Part shown: one piece after another, positions 8,282 to 14,548 of the stretch | Numbering within the stretch: position 1 is the first letter of the stretch | Layout of the letters: each line of letters starts with the position of its first letter | Position numbers and translations under genes: made by a program | The notes under the pieces: generated by a model | What the model saw: the letters and a program-made list of their open reading frames with translations, nothing else | Database searches by the model: none | Told to the model about the DNA's origin: nothing | DNA from: Candidatus Brocadiia bacterium | Lineage (GTDB): Bacteria > Planctomycetota > PUPC01 > DSUN01 | DNA: 18,943 nucleotides | Assembly (NCBI GenBank): GCA_016782825.1 | Contig: JADHXT010000021.1 | Location: 1 to 18,943 of the forward strand | Reading direction: 5' to 3'

Positions 8282-10246
8282 TCAGTCCTCGATCACCACC
8301 ATCTGGTGCAACTCGAGCTTCGGCACGGTGAACTCAATGCGGCCGCTCGCCTGCTCGAAGGGCAGCTCGGCGCCCTCGGGCTCGAGCGTCACGCGGCTGG
8401 CCTGGAGCTTAAGCGACACGGGCACGTCGAACAGCGGCACCACGTCCTCGATCACCTCCACGCCGCGGCCACGGGCGATGGGCGTGGCGTAGAGCAGGTG
8501 CAGCACGTGGCGCTTCTCGGCCTCCTGCCGCATGAGGCTCACGCGGCCGGCGCTCGGCAGGCCCACCTCCACGTCCAGCCGGCCGTGCACGTGGCGGATG
8601 AGGCTCCACACGTAGTCGCGGGCCAGTTGGGTACCCTTGTTGCGGTAGTTGGTGAACACGGGGTGGGCGAAGTAGAGCACCTTGCCCTTGCAGATGGCCG
8701 CGGGGTAGCTGGCCGGCTCGGCCGGCGGCGTGTGCTGGTGGGAGCAGAAGTGGCGGAACTCGCGGTTGAAGTACGGGCGCCACGCCTGAGCCAGCACCTC
8801 CACGCCATCGGCGATCTTGACCTCCTGCGCGCGCTCGTAGAGCACGAAGGGCTGCTCGACCAGCCCCTCGCGAAGGCCCTCGGCCACCTGGGCATAGTCG
8901 GGGCACCAGGGCGATTCGCCCAGCGGCAGCGCGCCCACGTCCACCAGGAACTCCGTGCCGTCGCTGTTCATCCCGCTGCGCCCGCTGAGGACGAGGGTGC
9001 CGCCGGCATCGATGAAGGCCCGCACGTTGGTCCGCAGCGCCTCGTCGTCGAGGGTCACCTCGTCGGGGAGGATCAGCAGGCGGTACCTCGTCAGGTCGGC
9101 CGCGGCGTCCACCACATCGAAGTTAACGTGGGTCTCGAGCAGGATGCGTGCGGCGCCCACGTCGGGGTCGTCGCTGCCTCGGGCACGATGACCCACGGCC
9201 TCGACGGACAGGATGGCGGCCTCGGCGGCGGGTGTGGCGCCCTCGCACCAGGCCTCGCGCGCCTCCACGTGGGCGTAGGCCTGGCCGATGACGCGGTAGG
9301 TGTCCAGGTCGGCTTCGCCGTTGGGGTGGAGCTGGTCGCCCACGGAACACTTGGCGCCGTAGGCGATCATGGCCGCACACTCGTACTGGAGCGCCACGGG
9401 ATTCTTGTAGCCGCCAAACTCGCCCCACGTGGTGTGGAACTTGCCGGTCATCCCCAGGAAGTCCTTGCCGGTGGTGGCCACGTATTTGGCCGACAGGGGG
9501 AAGTGGTCGTAGCCCCAGCCGCCGGTGGGCAGGCTCTCGAGCTCGAAGTGGGTGAAGTAGGGGTACAGCTCGCGCTGGCCGCGGGGGATGTGGCCGCTGT
9601 TGTGGAACACGGGGTGGCCGGGCTTGATGGCGTGGATGGCGGCGGTCATCCGCTTGTAGTAGTTGACGAGCACTTGGCGGGCGTAGGCGCCGCGGTCTTC
9701 GGCCTTGTGGGCGTCGAGGCCCTGTTCCTCCATCCCGGCCAGGCAGTGGGCGCAGCAGCACTCGCGCTGGCTGATGATGTCGAGAAAGATGCCGTCGCCG
9801 TCGTAGTTGCGCAGCACCTCCTCGGTCTGGGCGATGACGAAGTCGAGGTAGGGGGTGTTGAAGCACAGCTTGCGCCAGCCGGCGCGCAGCGGCGGCGCGC
9901 CGTGCGGGCCGCCCTCGCTGGTCACCTGGAGCCACTCGGGATGCTCGCGGGCGCTCAGCTCGTCCCAGCCCACGGTGATGTAGACCGGCACGTTGATCCC
10001 GGCCCCGTGGCACGCCTCGATCTGGGCGCCCAGGAGGTCGAACTCCAGCGTGGGATGGATCTTGCCGATCTTCGTGGGGTAGTAGCACCAGCCGTGGTGC
10101 CCGCGGGCGAAGCAGGTGACGGAGTTCACGTGTCCCAGATCGAGCGCGGCCACGAACTGGCCGGCGTCGAACTTCGCGCCCACGCCGGGGATGTGCTCGC
10201 TCGTATGAAAGTCCAGATGGATCTGCCGGAAGCGTAGAGCGTGCAT
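8282..10246 (-). CDS. GHL6-type glycoside hydrolase with beta-galactosidase trimerisation-like domain
   Basis: A 654-residue protein with no signal peptide, so probably cytoplasmic. It starts at ATG 10246, with AAAGGG 5 nt upstream. The N-terminus (RQIHLDFHTSEHIPGVGAKF, then HHGWCYYPTKIGKIHP) matches what I recall of the hypothetical glycosyl hydrolase family GHL6, a TIM-barrel group near GH42-type beta-galactosidases. A barrel strand ends in GDGIFLDI (D156) and is followed by a cysteine cluster CCCAHC (163-168), like a structural metal site. Glu237 and Glu276 lie in other conserved-looking segments and are candidate catalytic acids. From about residue 365 a flavodoxin-like domain (YRLLILPDEVTLD, IDAGGTLVLSGRSG) resembles the beta-galactosidase trimerisation domain. 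A C-terminal beta domain follows. It is the first gene of the operon with the three haem proteins. The substrate cannot be read from sequence. Confidence 0.85.
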   Translation of the reverse strand: MHALRFRQIHLDFHTSEHIPGVGAKFDAGQFVAALDLGHVNSVTCFARGHHGWCYYPTKIGKIHPTLEFDLLGAQIEACHGAGINVPVYITVGWDELSAREHPEWLQVTSEGGPHGAPPLRAGWRKLCFNTPYLDFVIAQTEEVLRNYDGDGIFLDIISQRECCCAHCLAGMEEQGLDAHKAEDRGAYARQVLVNYYKRMTAAIHAIKPGHPVFHNSGHIPRGQRELYPYFTHFELESLPTGGWGYDHFPLSAKYVATTGKDFLGMTGKFHTTWGEFGGYKNPVALQYECAAMIAYGAKCSVGDQLHPNGEADLDTYRVIGQAYAHVEAREAWCEGATPAAEAAILSVEAVGHRARGSDDPDVGAARILLETHVNFDVVDAAADLTRYRLLILPDEVTLDDEALRTNVRAFIDAGGTLVLSGRSGMNSDGTEFLVDVGALPLGESPWCPDYAQVAEGLREGLVEQPFVLYERAQEVKIADGVEVLAQAWRPYFNREFRHFCSHQHTPPAEPASYPAAICKGKVLYFAHPVFTNYRNKGTQLARDYVWSLIRHVHGRLDVEVGLPSAGRVSLMRQEAEKRHVLHLLYATPIARGRGVEVIEDVVPLFDVPVSLKLQASRVTLEPEGAELPFEQASGRIEFTVPKLELHQMVVIED

Positions 10247-10277
10247 CGTCGCCCTTTCTCTGGGGATGCGTGTGGTG

Positions 10278-10304
10278 GCGGGGCACCGTGGCCCCGCACG
10301 GGGC
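10278..10304 (-). promoter_or_regulatory. Pair of mutually exclusive hairpins in the operon leader
   Basis: On the minus strand the leader carries GCCCC (10304-10300), GGGGC (10295-10291, extended to GCGGGGC from 10297) and GCCCCGC (10284-10278). The middle arm can pair with the first (5 bp, 4-nt loop) or with the last (7 bp, 6-nt loop), but not both. No U-tract follows, so it is not a standard intrinsic terminator. It may be chance in a GC-rich leader or an RNA-folding switch. I recognise no known riboswitch class. Confidence 0.35.
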
Positions 10305-10314
10305 TTCGGCGACG

Positions 10315-10343
10315 ATGATATCCCGCCACGGGGGCAGCGTCAA
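10315..10343 (-). promoter_or_regulatory. Sigma-70-like promoter of the glycosidase/HzsA-like operon
   Basis: On the minus strand, TTGACG (10343-10338) and TATCAT (10320-10315) are separated by exactly 17 nt. Each hexamer matches consensus at five of six positions. The predicted transcription start is near 10308, leaving a leader of about 60 nt before the glycosidase ATG. It sits in the 137-bp gap after the lipoprotein gene, the only sizeable gap between minus-strand genes. Confidence 0.65.
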
Positions 10344-10383
10344 GGCGCCTTGGCCCGCGTCGGCCGCGGTGTGGTGGCTGCAA

Positions 10384-11241
10384 TCACTTGGCGGGGTCTT
10401 TGCTCTGCGCGGCGCGCGCGTCGAGGGCCTCGAGGCGAAACACCAGCCAGTCCGGCACAGGATGCTCTCCTCGGCCACGGCGCTGCTTCCGAAGCACGGC
10501 GGCCACGCGCCGAAGCTGATCGGCGGCCTCGGCATGGCGGCCGCTGGCCGCCAGTGCATCGGCCAACTCCACGCGCAACGGGCTGTCGTCGGGGTCGCTG
10601 TCCACCTGCTTCCCAAGCAGGGCGATCAGCGCGTTGTGATCGCCCTTCAGCGCCAGCATGCGGCGCTCGAAGTGGGCCTGCCAGCCGGGGTCCACCGTGC
10701 CCTTGACGATTTGCACTCGCGCGGCCGACACGGCGACTCGCCCGATGGGCGGGTCAGACGTGAGTGCCGTCGCGTCGAGGGCCACGGCGATGCGGTAGCT
10801 CCCCTCGGGCAGAGCCGTGGTCAGTGTCCAGGCGCAGACAACCCTCGCGCGCGCCTCGATGCGCGTCGGCGGCGGCCGCAGAAGGGTCCACGTGGCCGCC
10901 ACGGCCTTGCTGTCCGCTGTGACGATGGTGGGGTGCAGAGCGGCCAGCGCCTCGCCAGTGACGGCGGCTGAGCGATGCTCGTTGGCAATGCTGCACTGCA
11001 CGTAGATGGGCAGGCCCGCGGTGAGCTTCGTCTTGCGCGCGTCGTTCACGCTCAGCGTGACGCCGATCGAGCGCGGAGCCTTCCGAGCGGCCTCGGGGGG
11101 AACGGGAAGTGCGGGCGGCACCTTCGTCTGAGCCGCAGGTGTGCCTCTGGCCCCCTTCTTCACCTCCGCAGGCTCCTCTTGCGAGCAGCCGTGCACGGCG
11201 AGCACCACGAGACCCGCCAACAGGATGCGAGGCACGTTCAT
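10384..11241 (-). CDS. Putative lipoprotein with Ig-like middle and TPR-like C-terminal region
   Basis: A 285-residue protein starting at ATG 11241, with AGGAG about 6 nt upstream; the ATG overlaps the preceding protease stop as ATGA. The N-terminus MNVPRILLAGLVVLAVHGC looks like a lipoprotein signal peptide with Cys19 as the lipidated residue. The -2 His makes the lipobox imperfect. A Pro/Ala-rich linker (about 20-60) leads to a beta-rich segment (about 60-185; LSVNDARKTKLTAG, then VCAWTLTTALPEGSYRIAV) that resembles an Ig-like domain. The C-terminal helices (GDHNALIALLGKQVDSDPDD, then LRVELADALAASGRHAEAAD) look like a TPR pair. I do not recognise a named family. Coupling to the protease suggests joint synthesis and possibly a partner, anchor or inhibitor role; this is inference. 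Confidence 0.8.
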   Translation of the reverse strand: MNVPRILLAGLVVLAVHGCSQEEPAEVKKGARGTPAAQTKVPPALPVPPEAARKAPRSIGVTLSVNDARKTKLTAGLPIYVQCSIANEHRSAAVTGEALAALHPTIVTADSKAVAATWTLLRPPPTRIEARARVVCAWTLTTALPEGSYRIAVALDATALTSDPPIGRVAVSAARVQIVKGTVDPGWQAHFERRMLALKGDHNALIALLGKQVDSDPDDSPLRVELADALAASGRHAEAADQLRRVAAVLRKQRRGRGEHPVPDWLVFRLEALDARAAQSKDPAK

Positions 11242-13715
11242 CGGTAGCTCCTGATGCGAATCTGCTGGCGGCACGCGCCGCGTTCCGCGTCGCCACACCA
11301 CTGGCCGCCGCTGTTGATGTCGGTGCCCGTGGGGCTGTTGCAGAATCGGCAGCGGCTCTTGGACGATTGGGGCAGCGCGCGGTAGCTGGCGCGGTGTGCC
11401 TCAAACGGGAGCTGCACGGCGTCGGCCTCGCAGAAGAGCTTGGCCACGTTGTAGCGCATGAAGCACTCGCAGTGGCCGCTGTGCTGCCCGCCGCGCACCG
11501 CGCAGAAGTGGGTGCCGGCATCGAACGCCACACGGTCCACCGTTGTGGCGGGCAGATCGACGAAGCCGTCCTTCTCGCCATGGTGGTGGCAGCCGATCAT
11601 GTGCCCGACCTCGTGGCCGAGCAGGCCGGTGAGATTGTCGCCCGTCACCCCGCCGGCGGCCAGGAGCGGCTCGTAGTTGATCAGCACGGTGTTGGCCTGT
11701 GCCCGCGGCGGCCCGAAGTCGGTCGCGCGGCCGGCGAAGCGGTTCCACTGGTCGCGAAACTCGCGGTAGCCCACGTCGGCCGGCACCACCCAGTTGCGCA
11801 TGACCACCACGTTGTACTGCTGGCCCAGGGTGTGGCGAGTGGACTGGTAGTTGACGACGTCGCTCTGGAACTCGTCTTCGTTCAGCCGCCACACCTGGAT
11901 GCCGGCGTCGCGGTAGAAGAGCCCCACTTCCTCGAGGTACACGCCGTACTGCCCCGTGTGGTCGTGCACGAACAGGTCGGTGGTCTTGGGCGAGGTGCGC
12001 TTGTGGTCGCCTTTGACGAACACGCCGCGGTATTCCTCAAACACGCTCAGGCCATCGCCGGGGAAGCCGGCGTTGTGCGACGCGTCCTTGTCCTCCGTGG
12101 CATTGTCGTTGCCCCCGCGGGTGCCGTTCGCCGCGTCCCACGCGTCGGCGCAGTCGTTGCCGTTCTTGTCGAGTGGGATCAGCAGCATCTCACCGCTGGT
12201 GTCGGCAGTCTTGCCTTTGGCCTGAGCCGGATACCACCAGCCGTTCACCAACACCTCGGCGTAGAGCCGGGTGGACGCTCCGGTGTCCTTGATGGCCAGG
12301 CGCGCCAGATACTCCTTGTCGCCCGTGCCCTTCCGGGAGATTCCCTGGCTGATGGTGTACTCGAGGCCCTCCTGGGTCTTGTCGTCACCGAGCTCGTAGT
12401 CAAGATTGTCGCTATCGCGGAAGAAGCAGTCGGGCAGTTCGTCGATGCGGCACGCGTTGTAGCCATCGTAGGTGCGCGTGGTGGACTGGCCGAGGACGGT
12501 GCACGTGCGACTGTGGGGCTGACGGGCGCGGTCGGTGGTGCAGTCGGTGCAGTCGCTGGCGCTCAGGCAGTGGTTGCCGGCGTTGGTGGCGATGCCAGGG
12601 TGGTCCGAGGTGAGGACGAGCCCGAAGCGCACGGCTTCCACCTGCGAGGGGTCGGGCTGGTTGATGGTCAGGCGGTAGAGGCGCACCTCATCGAAGTTGG
12701 GCAGGAAGGTAGCCTCGTTGGCGGCGTGGGGTTCGAGCACGGCGTCCACTTCAGTGCGCAAGCCGATGCCGTAGCGGTAGCGGACGGTGCAGCGGGAATC
12801 GCTGGTGACGGTGCGTCCCGGGCGCTGATTGGCGGTGTAGAAGCCCACTTCGGCCTGCGCGGTGCCCTCGCCGCGCACGGTGAGTTCCTCGAGCGAGAAG
12901 TCGGGCAGCACCACACAAGCAGCGGGGTCGGCCACGCTGTGGAAGTCGGCGCGATTGAGGCTTTCCGGTATGGGGCCCGAGGCCGACACGAGAGGGGAGT
13001 TGGAGCGCAGGCCCTGCGCCAGCGCGCTGCGTAGGCTGCGCGACACATGGTAGCGGCGCTGGAGCGTGCCGTTGTAGCCTCGCGAGGTGGTGACGGCCTG
13101 GGCGCCCTTGCGGTCGAGCAGCGAGAAGCTGGGATGGATGGACACCGAGCCGCCGGCGGCGCGGCGGTCAGCCACGATGAACAGCCCCGTGTAGCCGTGC
13201 AGACGGTGTAGCTCCGACACCTTGCGCTTCCACTGGCCGACGGCATTGCCGCCGGCATCCTGGGCCGGCGGCTCCGGCAGGTCGTACGAGTGGCGGTAGG
13301 ACCACGTGTGGGTGTTGTGCACTTCGCCCCACGTGGTGGCGCTCTGCGTGCGCACGCCCTGGCGTATGGTGGCCTGTGTGGAGACGCTGATCTTCTTGGG
13401 ATAGAGCCAGTAGGTGTCGCGGGTGCGTGTGGCGCCGGGGGTGCCTTCGCGCAGGAACCACGACAGATGTGGCTCCGGAACCACGTAGAGCCCCTCGAAG
13501 CGCACCCGAAGCCGCGAGCGCGAGCCGCCGTTGCCTGTGGCGTCCACATCCATGAACGCGTCGTGCTTCTCGAAAGTGTACACCACGCCGCCGTTGGCGA
13601 GCTTGTCGATCAGCTCGTCGGAAGCGCGATAGGCCTCCCCGGCACCCGCCGCCGAAGCCCACAGCCCCGCGGCCACCACGGCCGCATGGCGCCATCGCGT
13701 GTGTCGCCCGACCAC
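11238..13715 (-). CDS. Secreted metzincin-type zinc metalloprotease
   Basis: An 825-residue protein. I chose GTG 13715 because it directly follows a GAGGAGGAGGAGG Shine-Dalgarno run; an in-frame GTG at 13745 would put that run inside the gene. A basic n-region and a hydrophobic stretch (MVGRHTRWRHAAVVAAGLWA) form a signal peptide to about residue 25. The catalytic motif is HEVGHMIGCHH (H701, E702, H705, G708, H711), the HExxHxxGxxH zinc site of metzincins. Met753 in CECFMRYN is a plausible Met-turn. Upstream, DKNGNDCADAWD and GDGLSVFEEYRG resemble acidic calcium-binding loops found in other secreted proteins. Many cysteines, several paired closely near the C-terminus, suggest disulphides. The long N-terminal half (about 30-500) is beta-rich and unassigned. 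The substrate is unknown. It may resemble the M43 or M12 families, but I cannot place it. Confidence 0.85.
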   Translation of the reverse strand: MVGRHTRWRHAAVVAAGLWASAAGAGEAYRASDELIDKLANGGVVYTFEKHDAFMDVDATGNGGSRSRLRVRFEGLYVVPEPHLSWFLREGTPGATRTRDTYWLYPKKISVSTQATIRQGVRTQSATTWGEVHNTHTWSYRHSYDLPEPPAQDAGGNAVGQWKRKVSELHRLHGYTGLFIVADRRAAGGSVSIHPSFSLLDRKGAQAVTTSRGYNGTLQRRYHVSRSLRSALAQGLRSNSPLVSASGPIPESLNRADFHSVADPAACVVLPDFSLEELTVRGEGTAQAEVGFYTANQRPGRTVTSDSRCTVRYRYGIGLRTEVDAVLEPHAANEATFLPNFDEVRLYRLTINQPDPSQVEAVRFGLVLTSDHPGIATNAGNHCLSASDCTDCTTDRARQPHSRTCTVLGQSTTRTYDGYNACRIDELPDCFFRDSDNLDYELGDDKTQEGLEYTISQGISRKGTGDKEYLARLAIKDTGASTRLYAEVLVNGWWYPAQAKGKTADTSGEMLLIPLDKNGNDCADAWDAANGTRGGNDNATEDKDASHNAGFPGDGLSVFEEYRGVFVKGDHKRTSPKTTDLFVHDHTGQYGVYLEEVGLFYRDAGIQVWRLNEDEFQSDVVNYQSTRHTLGQQYNVVVMRNWVVPADVGYREFRDQWNRFAGRATDFGPPRAQANTVLINYEPLLAAGGVTGDNLTGLLGHEVGHMIGCHHHGEKDGFVDLPATTVDRVAFDAGTHFCAVRGGQHSGHCECFMRYNVAKLFCEADAVQLPFEAHRASYRALPQSSKSRCRFCNSPTGTDINSGGQWCGDAERGACRQQIRIRSYR

Positions 13716-13736
13716 TGCCTCCTCCTCCTCACACGG

Positions 13737-13753
13737 GGCCGGCACGCCCGGCC
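13737..13753 (-). other. Stem-loop between DUF190 gene and protease gene
   Basis: A perfect 6-bp inverted repeat, GGCCGG and CCGGCC around a 5-nt loop, lies just upstream of the protease ribosome binding site. There is no U-tract. It could weaken readthrough from the fluoride genes or be chance in GC-rich DNA. Confidence 0.3.
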
Positions 13754-13766
13754 TCTGGGGCCTCCC

Positions 13767-14117
13767 TCAGTCCCCCGCCCCGTCGCCGCCATGGCGGTAG
13801 GCGATGACGCGCACTTTCTCCCGCGTGACCAGGCCCTCGTCGATCATGCCGTCAATGGCCGTGACGAAGGCCTCGATCTTCTCCGCCGCGTCCACAATCT
13901 CGATCACCGTGGGCAGGTCTTCCGACAGACGGAGCACCTTGGCCGCGTGCAGCCGGCTGTGGGCGCCGTAGCCCAGCACGCCGCGCAGCACGGTGGCGCC
14001 GGCCAGGCCCATCTCGCGCGCCCGCTCCACCAGCGCTTCGTAAAGTGGCCGGCCCTGGTAGCGGTCGCTCTCGCCGATGAAGATGCGGAGCAGCTCTGCC
14101 TCGGATGGAAGCTCCAT
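13767..14117 (-). CDS. DUF190 family protein (PII-like fold)
   Basis: A 116-residue protein, typical for DUF190, starting at ATG 14117 with GAGGAGG about 9 nt upstream. Recognisable family segments are ESDRYQGRPLYEALVERARE, GLAGATVLRGVLGYGAHSR and LPTVIEIVDAAEKIEAF. Family knowledge: a small soluble ferredoxin-like/PII-like domain often encoded beside crcB/fluC, with a role in fluoride handling suspected but not proven to my knowledge. Here it lies 14 bp after the fluoride channel gene, fitting that pairing. Confidence 0.92.
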   Translation of the reverse strand: MELPSEAELLRIFIGESDRYQGRPLYEALVERAREMGLAGATVLRGVLGYGAHSRLHAAKVLRLSEDLPTVIEIVDAAEKIEAFVTAIDGMIDEGLVTREKVRVIAYRHGGDGAGD

Positions 14118-14131
14118 ACCCGTCGCCCTCC

Positions 14132-14509
14132 TCACACCAGGCGGCCGACCGTGAGGCCGAGGAACAGCCCCGCCAGGCCGACGAGGTTCTGGAACAGGAT
14201 GTTGCCCAAGGCCCAGCCCCACTGCGCGTCGCGCACCAGGTTGCCCGTCTCGAGCATGTACGTCGAGAAGGTGGTGAAGCCGCCCATGAAGCCAATGAGG
14301 ATGATGGCACGCATCTCGCCGCTGATGCCGGCGCGGTCCTGGAACGCCGCCCACAGGGCGCCCGCCACGAAGCAGCCCACCACGTTCACCACCGCCGTGC
14401 CCCACGGCAGGGGGCCACGGACAGCCCGCTGCACGGCCCCCGCAAGGCCGTAGCGGGCCAGGCTTCCCAGGGCGCCGGCCACGCCGATGCCAACGAGCTT
14501 GCCGAGCAT
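14132..14509 (-). CDS. crcB: FluC/CrcB fluoride channel
   Basis: A 125-residue membrane protein, normal length for the family, starting at ATG 14509 with AGGAG about 6 nt upstream. It forms a dual-topology dimer that lets fluoride leave the cytoplasm. Four hydrophobic segments are visible (about 4-26, 36-56, 66-84 and 99-121). Family marks are GALGSLARY with Arg19, WGTAVVNVVGCF with the pore Asn42, and GGFTTFSTY (residues 76-84) carrying the pore Phe and the Na-site Thr. It is followed by a DUF190 gene. It is preceded by a gap of only 37 bp after the kinase gene, with no fluoride riboswitch visible there, so control must come from elsewhere. Confidence 0.95.
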   Translation of the reverse strand: MLGKLVGIGVAGALGSLARYGLAGAVQRAVRGPLPWGTAVVNVVGCFVAGALWAAFQDRAGISGEMRAIILIGFMGGFTTFSTYMLETGNLVRDAQWGWALGNILFQNLVGLAGLFLGLTVGRLV

Positions 14510-14532
14510 TCGAGTCTCCTGGAGCCGATACG

Positions 14533-14548
14533 GACGCGGCGGCGCGTC
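14533..14548 (-). other. Stem-loop at the kinase gene stop codon
   Basis: On the minus strand GACGCG and CGCGTC form a 6-bp stem with a 4-nt loop that begins in the TGA stop of the kinase gene. No U-run follows, so it is not a clear intrinsic terminator. It could slow readthrough into the crcB gene. Confidence 0.3.

Noticed and set aside
2470..10237. Very long plus-strand open frames opposite the haem protein and glycosidase genes (2470-5088, 5631-8492, 8189-10237)
   Set aside because: They are antisense mirrors of GC-rich codons. Their translations are low-complexity (His/Ala/Val/Gly/Arg-rich) with no motifs, while the minus strand shows clear families.
11109..13034. 641-codon plus-strand frame
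   Set aside because: It is antisense to the protease, and no domain is recognisable.
14510..14546. Fluoride riboswitch before crcB
   Set aside because: The gap is shorter than the aptamer and I see no match to its conserved core.
14533..14548. Intrinsic terminator after the kinase gene
   Set aside because: A stem is present but no U-tract follows, so it is listed only as a stem-loop.
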